64,000 bases of DNA from Enterobacteriaceae bacterium UBA7338 (GCA_002480085.1 DKPJ01000008.1:62001-126000), one strand, 5' to 3'. Positions 23,937 through 32,964 are shown, counted from the first letter of the stretch. Numbers and translations are program-made. Notes: generated by a model not told the origin, from the sequence alone.

Positions 23937-26013
23937 ACACCTCCTGACGGCGCTGCGCGCCAGTCGGCCCGGCGTCCCCTTACTTTTACTGGCTATCCTG
24001 GCAATGGTGATCCTGCCTCTGCCGCCCATGCTGCTGGATACGCTTTTCACCTTTAACATTGTGCTGGCGGTGCTGGTGCTGCTGGTCAGCGTCTCGACCA
24101 AACGACCTCTGGACTTCAGCCTGTTCCCAACGGTGCTGCTTATTACCACCCTGATGCGTCTGACCCTTAACGTTGCCTCAACCCGCGTGGTGCTGCTGTA
24201 CGGCCACGAGGGGATCGGCGCGGCGGGCAAAGTCATTGAGTCCTTTGGCCAGGTGGTGATTGGCGGTAACTTTGTCGTTGGGTTCGTGGTGTTTATCATC
24301 CTGATGATCATCAACTTTATCGTGGTGACCAAAGGAGCAGAGCGTATCTCTGAGGTATCGGCGCGCTTTACCCTGGACGCCATGCCGGGTAAGCAGATGG
24401 CGATCGATGCCGACCTCAACGCCGGGCTGATCAATCAGGCCCAGGCGCAGGCCCGCCGTAAAGAGGTCACCAGCGAGGCGGATTTTTATGGCGCAATGGA
24501 CGGTGCCTCAAAGTTCGTGCGCGGCGACGCCATCGCCGGGATGCTGATCCTTGCCATCAACCTGATTGGCGGCGTCTGCATCGGCATTTTTAAATACAAC
24601 CTTAACGCCGAAGCCGCTTTCCAGCAGTATGTGCTGATGACCATCGGTGATGGCCTGGTGGCGCAGATCCCCTCCCTGCTGCTGTCAACGGCGGCGGCGA
24701 TTATCGTGACCCGGGTGAGCGACAGCGGCGATATCTCCAGCGCGGTGAAAGCGCAGCTGCTGGCCGCGCCAGCGACGATCTATACCGCAGGCGGCGTGAT
24801 GTTCGTGCTGGCCATCGTGCCGGGCATGCCGCACCTCCCCTTCCTGCTCTTCTCTGCCCTGCTGATCTTTACCGGCTGGCGACAGAGCAAACGGCCGCAG
24901 GCGGCGCAAACCGATGAGAAGAGCCTTGCCACGCTCAGCAAGGCGCTAGCGGAAAACAGTGAGCAGCAGGTGAGCTGGGAGACGATCCCGCTGATTGAGC
25001 CAGTCAGCCTGAGCCTTGGCTACCGCCTGGTCTCACTGTTGGATAAAGCCAACGGCAGTCCGTTAACCCAGCGCATGCGCGGCTTACGCCAGGCGATCTC
25101 CGAGAGCAACGGCCTGCTGCTGCCGGAGATCCGCATCCGCGAGAACTTTCGCCTCAAGCCGACCCAGTACGCTATCTATATCAACGGCATTAAAGCCGAG
25201 GGCGGCGATATTCCCGCCGACAGGCTGATGGCGCTGCCCTCGGCGGAAACCTATGGTGAAATTGACGGTTCGCCGGGAACCGATCCGGCCTATGGAATAC
25301 CCGTCACCTGGATCGCCGCAGAGCAAAAAACTAAAGCGCTCAATCTGGGCTATCAGGTCATCGACTCGGCGAGCATTATCGCCACCCATCTCAATAAGGT
25401 GGTCACCCGCTTTATTCCTGACCTGTTTAACTATGATGACGTGACGCAGCTGCACAACCGGCTCGCCTCGCTGGCCCCGAAGCTGGCGGAGGATTTGGCC
25501 AGCGCGCTGAACTACAGCCAGGCATTGAAGGTCTACCGGGCGCTGCTTACCGAGCGCGTTTCGCTGCGCGATATTGTGACTATCGCCACCGTGCTGGTCG
25601 CCAGCAGCGCGGTGACCAAGGATCCTATTCTGCTGGTCTCGGACGTGCGTCTTGCTCTGCGCCGCAGCATCACCCACGGGCTGGTGCGCAACGGCGCGCT
25701 GGCGGTCTATACGCTTAATAACGAGCTGGAGAATCTGCTGATTGGCGTAGTGAATCAGGCGCAGCAGAGCGGGAAGGTAATGCTCGACAGCGTGCCGCTC
25801 GATCCCAATATGCTGAGCCAGTTCCAGCAAAATATGCCCCAGGTACATGAGCAGATGAAGGCGGCGGGCAGAGAGCCGGTGCTGCTGGTAGCCCCGCAGC
25901 TGCGTCCGCTGCTGGCCCGCTATGCCCGCCTGTTTACCAGCGGCCTGCAGGTGCTCTCCTATAACGAGGTGCCGGACGAGCTGGAGATAAAAATTCTCGG
26001 TACGCTCAGCTAG
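23920..26013 (+). CDS. flhA: Export gate protein FlhA
   Basis: The 697-residue protein has eight predicted N-terminal membrane segments, the FHIPEP signature region (RISEVSARFTLDAMPGKQMA, then IDADLNAG) and a large cytoplasmic domain (ALRRSITHGLVRNGALAVY). FlhA is the ring-shaped docking platform of the export apparatus. It overlaps flhB by 17 bases. Its TAG stop shares the palindrome CTAG with the stop of the convergent NlpC/P60 gene. Confidence 0.97.
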   Translation: MQKQIKHLLTALRASRPGVPLLLLAILAMVILPLPPMLLDTLFTFNIVLAVLVLLVSVSTKRPLDFSLFPTVLLITTLMRLTLNVASTRVVLLYGHEGIGAAGKVIESFGQVVIGGNFVVGFVVFIILMIINFIVVTKGAERISEVSARFTLDAMPGKQMAIDADLNAGLINQAQAQARRKEVTSEADFYGAMDGASKFVRGDAIAGMLILAINLIGGVCIGIFKYNLNAEAAFQQYVLMTIGDGLVAQIPSLLLSTAAAIIVTRVSDSGDISSAVKAQLLAAPATIYTAGGVMFVLAIVPGMPHLPFLLFSALLIFTGWRQSKRPQAAQTDEKSLATLSKALAENSEQQVSWETIPLIEPVSLSLGYRLVSLLDKANGSPLTQRMRGLRQAISESNGLLLPEIRIRENFRLKPTQYAIYINGIKAEGGDIPADRLMALPSAETYGEIDGSPGTDPAYGIPVTWIAAEQKTKALNLGYQVIDSASIIATHLNKVVTRFIPDLFNYDDVTQLHNRLASLAPKLAEDLASALNYSQALKVYRALLTERVSLRDIVTIATVLVASSAVTKDPILLVSDVRLALRRSITHGLVRNGALAVYTLNNELENLLIGVVNQAQQSGKVMLDSVPLDPNMLSQFQQNMPQVHEQMKAAGREPVLLVAPQLRPLLARYARLFTSGLQVLSYNEVPDELEIKILGTLS

Positions 26014-26696
26014 CCAGGGGAACGAACGGTGCTGTTCAGCAGGATGCGCTTGCCGCCTAAGTAGTGCGTCTGCCAGAAAGCGTCCGTCAGGTCGCTAATG
26101 CGAATGCGCTCCCCGGTGCGTGGCGATTCGATAAACCGGCCATCACCCAGGTAGACGCCGATATGATCGGCTTTATCACGGGTGTGAATGGCAAAGAAGA
26201 GCAGATCGCCGCGTTTGAGATCGTTATCCGCCACGCTTTGCGCCAGACGGTAGTGGTACATCTCGTTGGCGGTGCGCGGCAGCCGGGCCGCCAGCAATGG
26301 ATTAAAGGCATAAAAGACCAGCCCGCTGCAGTCAAACCCCTCTTCCGGGGTTTCGCCTCCCCAGACGTAGGGCTTGCCAAGCTGTGCCTGGAGACGGCGT
26401 ATTGCTTTTTCAACGACTGTCTGAAGATGCAGTGTGCCTGCCGGAAGCGAGGCAGCAAACCAGTCGGGATGACGTTGCAGGATGGCGCGGTTGTGCGCCC
26501 GCAGCGCGGCTTTTGCCTCGCGGTCACCGCGGATCACCGGCGTAGGGGCAGGTTGTTTTGCCCTCGCCTTCGCCAGTAACAGACGGTTCTGCATACGCTG
26601 GTGGGCGGTGGTTTTTTCCGCCGCCTCCGCCGGAAGCAGCGGCGCGAGAGCGGCGGTAATCAGTAGTCCAGCCAGCAACAGCTTAGCGAGGCGCAT
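26010..26696 (-). CDS. Secreted NlpC/P60 peptidoglycan endopeptidase in the motor operon
   Basis: The 228-residue protein has a signal peptide (MRLAKLLLAGLLITAALAPL), a basic linker and a C-terminal NlpC/P60 domain with catalytic Cys123 (EGFDCSGLVFYAF) and His178 (ADHIGVYLGDGRF). Such enzymes cut stem peptides, commonly the gamma-D-Glu-meso-DAP bond. The ATG at 26696 is chosen because the signal peptide starts there; it overlaps motB by 14 bases. As the last gene of the fliD-motB operon it probably opens the wall for the rod or stators, replacing the FlgJ muramidase half. That role is inferred. Confidence 0.9.
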   Translation of the reverse strand: MRLAKLLLAGLLITAALAPLLPAEAAEKTTAHQRMQNRLLLAKARAKQPAPTPVIRGDREAKAALRAHNRAILQRHPDWFAASLPAGTLHLQTVVEKAIRRLQAQLGKPYVWGGETPEEGFDCSGLVFYAFNPLLAARLPRTANEMYHYRLAQSVADNDLKRGDLLFFAIHTRDKADHIGVYLGDGRFIESPRTGERIRISDLTDAFWQTHYLGGKRILLNSTVRSPG

Positions 26697-27630
26697 GCGT
26701 CGCCGGCTGCGTGGGGAGCTGTTCCAGCTTGCTGGCCAGCGGCTTAACGATCTTCTCCCCCTGTGCGCCAAAAAATTGATAGAGCGTGTCGGCGGCAGAG
26801 TGGGTTAAGACCATGATCTCAATTCGTCGGTTGTTGGCCCCGGCTGGATTATTGGCATCCAGAAGCATACGGTCGGCCATCGCACTGACCTGCATCACCT
26901 TATCCCCCGGCATCCCCGCCTGCTCCATTACCCGTCGGGCAGAGAGGGCGCGATCCCCGGAGAGATTCCAGTTGTTATAGCCCGCCCCCCTGTAGCGCAT
27001 GGCATCGGTATGGCCGGTAATGATCAGCTTATTATCCAGCGAGTTGAAAATGGGCGTCAGTTCGGTCAACAGCGCGCGAAAGAACGGCATAATCGTGGCG
27101 CTGCCGCGTTCAAACATGCTGCGCTTCTGGTTGTCCTTGATCAAAATACGCAGCCCCTGCGGCACGATCTCCATCTCAAGATTGCTCTCCATATGGGCCT
27201 TCAGGGCAATCTCGTTGATGCTGTTAGCTAACTCTCCCAGCTCCCGCGCCGATTTTTGTTTCATGCGCATTGCCGCGCTGCTGGCCTCCTGCGTCTCTTT
27301 CAGCTGTGCCGGTTTGGCTGCTTTCACCTGCTCGTTGCTGCGGCTATCTGCAGGCGTCACCACCTTCTGCGGAAGATGGCTAAGCGGGGCCATGATCCCA
27401 CCGCCGAAGAAGATGGACTGTTCGTTAAGGGCAGCCACAATCTCCTCCCGATCGGACTGGCTGACGCTGTTAACAATCCACAGGGTCATAAACAGCGCCA
27501 TCATCGCCAGGGTAAAATCGGCAAAGGCCACTTTCCAGGCGCCGCCGTGGTGTCCGGCATGGCTCTTTTTGATCTGCCGACGAATGATGGTGGTCTTCTT
27601 CCCGCGATCGCGTCGGTTTGCGGTCGCCAT
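26683..27630 (-). CDS. motB: Lateral flagellar stator protein MotB (LafU)
   Basis: The 315-residue protein has one membrane helix carrying the proton-binding Asp (FADFTLAMMALFMTLWIVNS; Asp aligns with E. coli Asp32) and a C-terminal OmpA/peptidoglycan-binding domain (ITGHTDAMRYRGAGYNNWNL, LSARRVMEQAG, NNRRIEIMVL). MotB anchors the stator to the wall and conducts ions with MotA. The residues around the Asp look like a proton-driven stator, an inference. It overlaps motA by one base. Confidence 0.96.
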   Translation of the reverse strand: MATANRRDRGKKTTIIRRQIKKSHAGHHGGAWKVAFADFTLAMMALFMTLWIVNSVSQSDREEIVAALNEQSIFFGGGIMAPLSHLPQKVVTPADSRSNEQVKAAKPAQLKETQEASSAAMRMKQKSARELGELANSINEIALKAHMESNLEMEIVPQGLRILIKDNQKRSMFERGSATIMPFFRALLTELTPIFNSLDNKLIITGHTDAMRYRGAGYNNWNLSGDRALSARRVMEQAGMPGDKVMQVSAMADRMLLDANNPAGANNRRIEIMVLTHSAADTLYQFFGAQGEKIVKPLASKLEQLPTQPATHAPR

Positions 27631-28496
27631 TACTCCTCCTCCTCCAGCATGGCGTTGACCCAGGCATCAAGGTTGGCAAAGGTTGGCTTCGACGCCAGGT
27701 GCAGCAGCTTGCGCCCGGCATCCACCGCCAGCAGCGTCGGCTTGCCCCCGGCCTGGGCCACCAGCACGGTGCGCACGCACTCCAGCAGAGAGTGCTCGGC
27801 CCGCGCCTGCTGCTCCATCGCATTCGCCAGCGGATCCATAAAGCAGTAGCAAAAGAAGACGCCCAAAAAGGTTCCCACCAGCGCAGCCGCCACCTTCAGG
27901 CCGATCAGCGCAATCGAGCCGTCGATAGACTGCATGGTGATGATGATCCCCAGCACCGCCGCGCAGATCCCAAAACCGGGCATCGCCTCTGCCGTCCGCT
28001 GCAGCGAGCGAGAAGGCGTGAGCAGCTCCTCCTCAATGGTCTCCAGCTCCTGATCGAGGATCCCCTCCAGCTCATGGGCATCAATTTTTCCCATTGCCAT
28101 CAGGCGAAAGTTGTCGGCTATAAACATGACCAGCCGCTTCTGTTTTAATATCAGCGGGAATTTCTGGAATATTGTGCTCTCTTCCGGCTGCTCAATATGC
28201 TGGTCCAGCATGCGCAGCCCGCCGGTTTGCACCATTTCAAGCAGCTCATACAGACACATTAAAAGCTGGCGCTGGAACTCTGCGCCAAGTTTTTTCTTGC
28301 CGATCACGCCCTTAATCTGATGGACTATTTCACGCAGCACGTGTAGCGGGTTGGCAATAATCATCGAGCCGATGCCTGCGCCGATAATAATCATAATTTC
28401 TGCGGGCTGCCAGATAGCCACCAGCTGGCCACCCTCAACAAAATAGCCACCGAAAACACAGCCCAATATTATTAGTAACCCTAATATTTTTTGCAT
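27630..28496 (-). CDS. motA: Lateral flagellar stator protein MotA (LafT), with Arg90 replaced
   Basis: The 288-residue protein matches MotA: PAEIMIIIGAGIGSMIIANP, AMPGFGICAAVLGI, and ALVGTFLGVFFCYCFMDPLA, so the two channel prolines are kept. Aligned without gaps to E. coli MotA, position 90 is Gln instead of Arg and 98 is Asp instead of Glu; in E. coli these face FliG. MotA forms the pentameric ring of the stator. It lies 16 bases after fliA. Confidence 0.96.
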   Translation of the reverse strand: MQKILGLLIILGCVFGGYFVEGGQLVAIWQPAEIMIIIGAGIGSMIIANPLHVLREIVHQIKGVIGKKKLGAEFQRQLLMCLYELLEMVQTGGLRMLDQHIEQPEESTIFQKFPLILKQKRLVMFIADNFRLMAMGKIDAHELEGILDQELETIEEELLTPSRSLQRTAEAMPGFGICAAVLGIIITMQSIDGSIALIGLKVAAALVGTFLGVFFCYCFMDPLANAMEQQARAEHSLLECVRTVLVAQAGGKPTLLAVDAGRKLLHLASKPTFANLDAWVNAMLEEEE

Positions 28497-28512
28497 GAAT
28501 ATCCCGCAACGG

Positions 28513-29235
28513 TTAATAGCTGAAAAAATAGGTGCGCAGCTTCTCTGCTATCTTTTTATTAAGCTGACAGATTCTGGCTTCGGTTAACTCCAGCACCTGA
28601 GCTATCTCTTTTAGATTCATATCCTGCTGATAATATAAATAGAGGATCAGCTGCTCTTTTGCTGACAGGGTTTGTAGCGCCCGGCTCAGCATATGCTGGG
28701 TGACGACCTGCTCCTCCAGCCTGCGCCCCTGTAGCGGCAGCTCGCCGGGCCGATCGTTAAGCAGCGCGTCCAGGCTTTCGAGCGTATCGGCCCCCTCCAG
28801 GGCAAGATAGTGCTGATACTCGGCGGTGCTTACGCCGTCCGCCTCCAGCTCGGCAGGCTCTGGCTCGCGGCCCAGCGCCTTACGCCGTTCGCGAATCAGA
28901 TCTTTAATCTGATAGAACTTTTGTCGAAGCTGGCGTGGACGCCAGTCAAGGCGTCTCAGCGCATCCAGTACCGCCCCGCGGATCCGCTGCACCGCGTAGC
29001 CGCCAAAGCCTGCGTCGGGCTTGCCGTAACGGCGCAGCGCGTCCAGCAGACCAATAAGCGCAATCTGCTGCATATCCTCCCGCTCCATTACGCAGCTGCA
29101 CTGCGGCGCAAGCTGTCTGACGACTTTACGTACCAGCGGCAGATAGGCCTGCAGGTAGTGGCTCTCCTGAGCAGGCGTTAACGGAGAGAGGGTCTGAAAT
29201 GCCTGCATTTCATGGGCGGCTGGCTCCAGCATCAT
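28513..29235 (-). CDS. fliA: Flagellar sigma-28 factor FliA (LafS)
   Basis: The 240-residue protein has sigma-70-family regions 2 (YLPLVRKVVRQLAPQC, MEREDMQQIALIGLLDALRR), 3 and 4 (LSAKEQLILYLYYQQDMNLK, ELTEARICQLNKKI), as in FliA. It should drive late genes such as fliC and be inhibited by FlgM from this locus. Its ATG overlaps the fliL stop. Being inside the fliD operon, it probably depends on LafK/sigma-54 for expression. Confidence 0.94.
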   Translation of the reverse strand: MMLEPAAHEMQAFQTLSPLTPAQESHYLQAYLPLVRKVVRQLAPQCSCVMEREDMQQIALIGLLDALRRYGKPDAGFGGYAVQRIRGAVLDALRRLDWRPRQLRQKFYQIKDLIRERRKALGREPEPAELEADGVSTAEYQHYLALEGADTLESLDALLNDRPGELPLQGRRLEEQVVTQHMLSRALQTLSAKEQLILYLYYQQDMNLKEIAQVLELTEARICQLNKKIAEKLRTYFFSY

Positions 29236-29696
29236 TGGAAAACCAGTTTACCGATCAACATATCGCTATAGGGACCGGGTGTAGCCCTCTTTTTAAGCTC
29301 GCGGCTTAATGCTGCGCTAAGCAGCGACTTTATTTCACCGACCTTCAGGGCACGTATTTGCTCATACTTCATGTCCGCCAGCGCGGTCAAAATAATGCTT
29401 TGATAAAGCGGCTCGTCGGCCTGGATCTTTTTTGCTGCCTCCTCGTCCTCTGCCACCATAGTCAGGGCCAGCAGCATATAGCGATCCGCCCCTTCGGCAT
29501 CGCTGAGGGTTATTACCGACTCCTTTAACGGGACAAAAATATCATTGTCATGCTGCTTTTTCTTTTCTGGCGAACTGTTTTTTAAAGCCGCTGCCTTAGG
29601 TGGCCGTATATAGTTGACGTACAGCCATGCGCTACCGCCGCCAGCAAGAATAATAAACACCATACCAATAAGACCTAAAAAGACTATTTTTTTCAT
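29232..29696 (-). CDS. fliL: Flagellar basal body protein FliL (LafF)
   Basis: The 154-residue protein has one N-terminal membrane helix (VFLGLIGMVFIILAGGGSAW) and a periplasmic domain ending in the FliL pattern (GEIKSLLSAALSRELKKR, GKLVFQ). FliL surrounds the stator and supports torque. Its place before fliA and motAB is the lateral-system order. Confidence 0.88.
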   Translation of the reverse strand: MKKIVFLGLIGMVFIILAGGGSAWLYVNYIRPPKAAALKNSSPEKKKQHDNDIFVPLKESVITLSDAEGADRYMLLALTMVAEDEEAAKKIQADEPLYQSIILTALADMKYEQIRALKVGEIKSLLSAALSRELKKRATPGPYSDMLIGKLVFQ

Positions 29697-29703
29697 TCTG
29701 TTA

Positions 29704-30717
29704 TCACACTTTAATTAATACAGAGTCTCTCGATTTCAAACCAACCTCTTCCGTGTCCAGCTCGATGGCGGTAACGATTTGCGAAGGGGTTTGCCGGTTA
29801 TCGCGCTGCCGCCGGGAGTGGGAACCCGACTGCCCGTCGGGGGAGACCTGTACCTCTACCTGCACAAAGTTCTGCTGGGTGAGCTGGGTTCGCAGCGCAT
29901 CACCGCACTGCTGCAGGGTGCGGCAGACGTCCGCCTGCGACGCGCCGATATGCACCGTCAGTTTGCCTGCCTCCAGCTGAATGGCGATCTCCAGCTTGCC
30001 CAGCGACGGCGGATCGAGGCGGATGGTTGAGACCTGCTGCTGCTGACTAAGCTGAAAATGAATGTTCTCTTTCAGCATGTGGATCAGCGCCTCGCCCCAC
30101 TGCGCGGATCGGGTATCAACGCCGATCGTCCTCTCCGGCGGCATTTTTCCCGCTAAAAGGCGCGTATCGTTGGCAATAAAGGCGCTATTCGCTGCCGGCG
30201 AGGCGGGTTCTGGCCTGTCATGGAGACGCTTTTCATTTACCGCCGGTACCGCATGGCGCAGCGCAGCGGGCCGCTCCGGCCGGAGAGGTTCAGCCTGCCC
30301 GCCTAACGAGGCGATAGCGGGTAGCGTATCAGCGGTCAAACGTACCTGCTCTGCCAGCTGCTTTGGGGTAGCGGCAGCAACCTGCCCCGGCAGTGCGCCT
30401 TGCGCTAACGGCGTCGAGATCACAGGCTGGGCCATCTGCACCGCTGCGGGTCGCTCCGGCATCAGCAGCACGGTCATTAGGGTCTCCAGCGCCTGGGGGA
30501 CCGTCTCATCCTGGCGGGCAGGTTTAGCCTGTTTTTCGCCAGGCTTATGTTCTTCCCTGCTCTCCGTCAGCGTTTGCAGCTGCTCCCGCAGGGCAGCGTG
30601 TGCCGCTTCCGGCAGCATGAAGAGAGGCTCCTGCGAACGGCCCTCTCCCTGCGCCTGAACGGACGCCGATGCTAACCGCTGTACCAGCGCGCCGGTGATT
30701 AAGCTCAGCGTATTCAT
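29704..30717 (-). CDS. fliK: Hook-length control protein FliK (LafE)
   Basis: The 337-residue protein has a Gln/Ala/Pro-rich N-terminal ruler part and the conserved C-terminal core (RLDPPSLGKLEIAIQLEAG, then LTVHIGASQADVCRTL). FliK measures the hook and triggers the FlhB switch. Its start overlaps the lafD stop by four bases. Confidence 0.92.
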   Translation of the reverse strand: MNTLSLITGALVQRLASASVQAQGEGRSQEPLFMLPEAAHAALREQLQTLTESREEHKPGEKQAKPARQDETVPQALETLMTVLLMPERPAAVQMAQPVISTPLAQGALPGQVAAATPKQLAEQVRLTADTLPAIASLGGQAEPLRPERPAALRHAVPAVNEKRLHDRPEPASPAANSAFIANDTRLLAGKMPPERTIGVDTRSAQWGEALIHMLKENIHFQLSQQQQVSTIRLDPPSLGKLEIAIQLEAGKLTVHIGASQADVCRTLQQCGDALRTQLTQQNFVQVEVQVSPDGQSGSHSRRQRDNRQTPSQIVTAIELDTEEVGLKSRDSVLIKV

Positions 30718-31031
30718 GGCTGCTCCGACACGATGTTCATCAGCGAATAGGCCAGCACCCCTTCACGCTGTTGGCGATGCTTTTCCATCCGCGCCTGTAG
30801 CAGCGCTGCCCGTTCGGTTCGCCGGGCGATGATCTCGCCGTAGGCCTGACGCAGCCGCGCCTTGAGCGCCTCCAGCTCCGCCTCCGGCGGCTGGCTCGCG
30901 CAGTAGGCGTTGAACAGCGTCATCAGGCGGGTATGCAGTGCGGGCATCCTGCGCCAGCGCTGCTTATCCAGCGCTTCGTTCATCGCCTCCAGCAGCTCAG
31001 CAACCTGTTTGTTTACGGTTTGCGTTTCCAT
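30714..31031 (-). CDS. lafD: Small helical flagellar protein, FliT/LafD-like
   Basis: A 105-residue, Glu/Arg-rich, fully helical protein between fliS and fliK. In lateral systems this slot holds LafD/FliT, a small chaperone that guards the cap protein FliD. I recognise no strong motif, so the call comes from position, size and composition. Confidence 0.7.
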   Translation of the reverse strand: METQTVNKQVAELLEAMNEALDKQRWRRMPALHTRLMTLFNAYCASQPPEAELEALKARLRQAYGEIIARRTERAALLQARMEKHRQQREGVLAYSLMNIVSEQP

Positions 31032-31034
31032 CTG

Positions 31035-31427
31035 TTAACCCAGCTTTTTCGCCAGCCCCTGCCAGCCCTCGTGGAGGTTGCCCAAAATCAGCACAACCTC
31101 GTCTATTTTTTGCGTATTGAGTTCGCTGCTGGCTTCATACAGGCGATAGACGCAGTGGTCATAAAGCCGCGCCAGGTTCAGCACCAGCTCACCGCCGTTT
31201 TCAAACTCCAGCGAGCTGGTCAGTGCGTTAAGAATGTCGATGCACTTGTTAATGCTTTTGGCTTTCCGATCGTAGCGTTTATGCGCGATGTGGCTTTTGG
31301 CGCGCTCCAGCTCCTCCAGCAGGCCAGCATAGAGCACCAGCACGAGATCCAGCGGCGACGCCGAGGCCGTACGGGAGGCCAGATCGATCTCTTTATACTG
31401 GCTATAGCCGTTTTCGGATGCGTACAT
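31035..31427 (-). CDS. fliS: Flagellin export chaperone FliS (LafC)
   Basis: The 130-residue protein fits FliS: SYSQYKEIDL-type start (GYSQYKEIDLASRTASASPL), VLVLYAGLLEELERAK, and KSINKCIDILNALTSSLEFE. FliS binds the C-terminal helices of flagellin and prevents early polymerisation. The ATG at 31427 follows AGAGGA and is preferred to an upstream start at 31463 that overlaps fliD. Confidence 0.93.
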   Translation of the reverse strand: MYASENGYSQYKEIDLASRTASASPLDLVLVLYAGLLEELERAKSHIAHKRYDRKAKSINKCIDILNALTSSLEFENGGELVLNLARLYDHCVYRLYEASSELNTQKIDEVVLILGNLHEGWQGLAKKLG

Positions 31428-31455
31428 AGGGTTAAGTCCTCTGTTTCCGTGTCGC

Positions 31456-32772
31456 TCAGGCAAACGCCGCCATGCTGACCTGCATGGAATAGATTTCGAC
31501 CATCGTGGAGGTGTACTCCTCCAGGTAGCGCTCGTAGGAGGCGTTATAAAGCTCTTTTACCTGGTCAACCTCGCGGGTTAGCTTGTCCTGCTCCTCGTCA
31601 ATGGCGTCCTGGCGCTGAGTAATGATGCCGCTGTTGTCATCAAGATAGGTCTCCATCACGCTATCGATCTGGGCGGTCATGCTGTCGTCGCCAACAAACA
31701 GCGAGGTTAACCCCTCCGGGTTCTCCGCCATTGCCGCGCTAAACTGCTCGGAATCGATCTGCAGATGGCCCTCAGCATCCAGCGCGATGCCGTAGTCAAG
31801 CATTGAGACGCCGTTATAGGTGGCATGGGTGATGCTCTGGATCTGCCGCTCCAGCGAAGAGATGCCCGCATCGCCGGCAAACGGCCCCGCTGGCTGGCCG
31901 TTGCTGCCAAAGGTAGTTAACGAATCGAGGGTATCCACCAGCGTGTTGTAGGCATCGACAAAGGTCTGCACCTTCTCCTGGGATGCCGACGCGTCGTTCG
32001 CCACGGTAAAGGTGATGGGACCCTCCGTTTCTGAGGTTTCGGCAAAGGTGATCGAGACGCCAGGAATAAGATCGGTATAGGTGTTGGAGCCGCTGGAGAT
32101 CTCGATACCCTCCTCCGGCGAACTACCAAGATAGACAACAGAGTCCTGCGCGACGGAGAGATCTTTTTGGGCGCTGAGATCGGAGGCAAAAGCCGAGCCG
32201 GGATCGATGCCGCTGGTAGAGACGGTAAATGCCGAAGCGGTGCCGGTCTCATCGGCGGTGAGCATCAGGGTGGTTGAATCGCCGGTGTTAACCAGTGTGG
32301 CGGTGACGCCAGGGTTATCCTCTGAACCGTTAATGGCGTCGCACAGCTCGCCCACCGACACGCTGCCGTCAGCGTTGCCGTCTGCCTGGGCGAGATCGAT
32401 ATCCATCTCGCTGTCGCCCATGGTAATGGTGAACGTGCCGCTGCTGGGAATATCGCCGTTGGCAATGTTGAACGTGCTCTGCTGAGCGGTCGCCAGCTGC
32501 TGAACATAAAAAGTGTAGGTGCCAGCCTGCGCTTCAGAATTGGCCGTGACGGTGGCCGAATCGTTGTTGGCTGACACCGTATTCACTACCGGGCCGCTGG
32601 TGTCGCTATTCAGCGCATCCACCGCCGACTGGAACGACGTCAGGGCGCTCTCCAGCGTCGATAGCGCTGAGCTTTCGGTGTCCAGGTCGGTTTGCTGGCG
32701 TTGCAGCTGGCTCGCCCGGGTCGAAATATCCATCAGGGCAAATTGTTTAGCCATTGTTTGCGGGTTTATCAT
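31456..32772 (-). CDS. fliD: Filament cap protein FliD (LafB)
   Basis: The 438-residue protein has the FliD N-terminus (QFALMDISTRASQLQRQQTD) and central and C-terminal parts typical of the cap (GVSITFAETSETEGPITFTV, VQTFVDAYNTLVDTLDSLT, and the last helix YLEEYTSTMVEIYSMQ). FliD caps the filament tip and folds flagellin subunits. A GGAG site lies before ATG, and a consensus sigma-54 promoter lies 30 bases upstream, making it the first gene of the operon that runs to the NlpC/P60 gene. Confidence 0.95.
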   Translation of the reverse strand: MINPQTMAKQFALMDISTRASQLQRQQTDLDTESSALSTLESALTSFQSAVDALNSDTSGPVVNTVSANNDSATVTANSEAQAGTYTFYVQQLATAQQSTFNIANGDIPSSGTFTITMGDSEMDIDLAQADGNADGSVSVGELCDAINGSEDNPGVTATLVNTGDSTTLMLTADETGTASAFTVSTSGIDPGSAFASDLSAQKDLSVAQDSVVYLGSSPEEGIEISSGSNTYTDLIPGVSITFAETSETEGPITFTVANDASASQEKVQTFVDAYNTLVDTLDSLTTFGSNGQPAGPFAGDAGISSLERQIQSITHATYNGVSMLDYGIALDAEGHLQIDSEQFSAAMAENPEGLTSLFVGDDSMTAQIDSVMETYLDDNSGIITQRQDAIDEEQDKLTREVDQVKELYNASYERYLEEYTSTMVEIYSMQVSMAAFA

Positions 32773-32801
32773 CGTCGCTCCATTCGGTTACAGCCAGGCT
32801 C

Positions 32802-32817
32802 AGCAATAACGGTGCCA
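32802..32817 (-). promoter_or_regulatory. Sigma-54 promoter of the fliD operon
   Basis: The minus strand reads TGGCACCGTTATTGCT, a full match to TGGCAC-N5-TTGCW, 30 bases upstream of fliD. It places fliD, fliS, lafD, fliK, fliL, fliA, motA, motB and the NlpC/P60 gene under the LafK-type activator. Confidence 0.85.
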
Positions 32818-32921
32818 ACTTTTATCTATTTGAATTTAATGAAGTAAAAAATTGGCGAGGAAAAGTTGCTTCCGTAGCCGGGGGAAAATTGTTTCCTCCA
32901 TGGCTACCGCAGGTAAAACGG

Positions 32922-32945
32922 CCACACCGCCCGAGAGCGGTGTGG
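32922..32945 (-). terminator. Terminator after fliC
   Basis: A 9-bp stem (CCACACCGC / GCGGTGTGG) with a 6-base loop follows the fliC stop on the minus strand, with a TTTT run three bases after it. This rho-independent terminator separates the flagellin gene from the fliD operon. Confidence 0.8.
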
Positions 32946-32964
32946 CTGAGTAGCGTGCGGTTGA

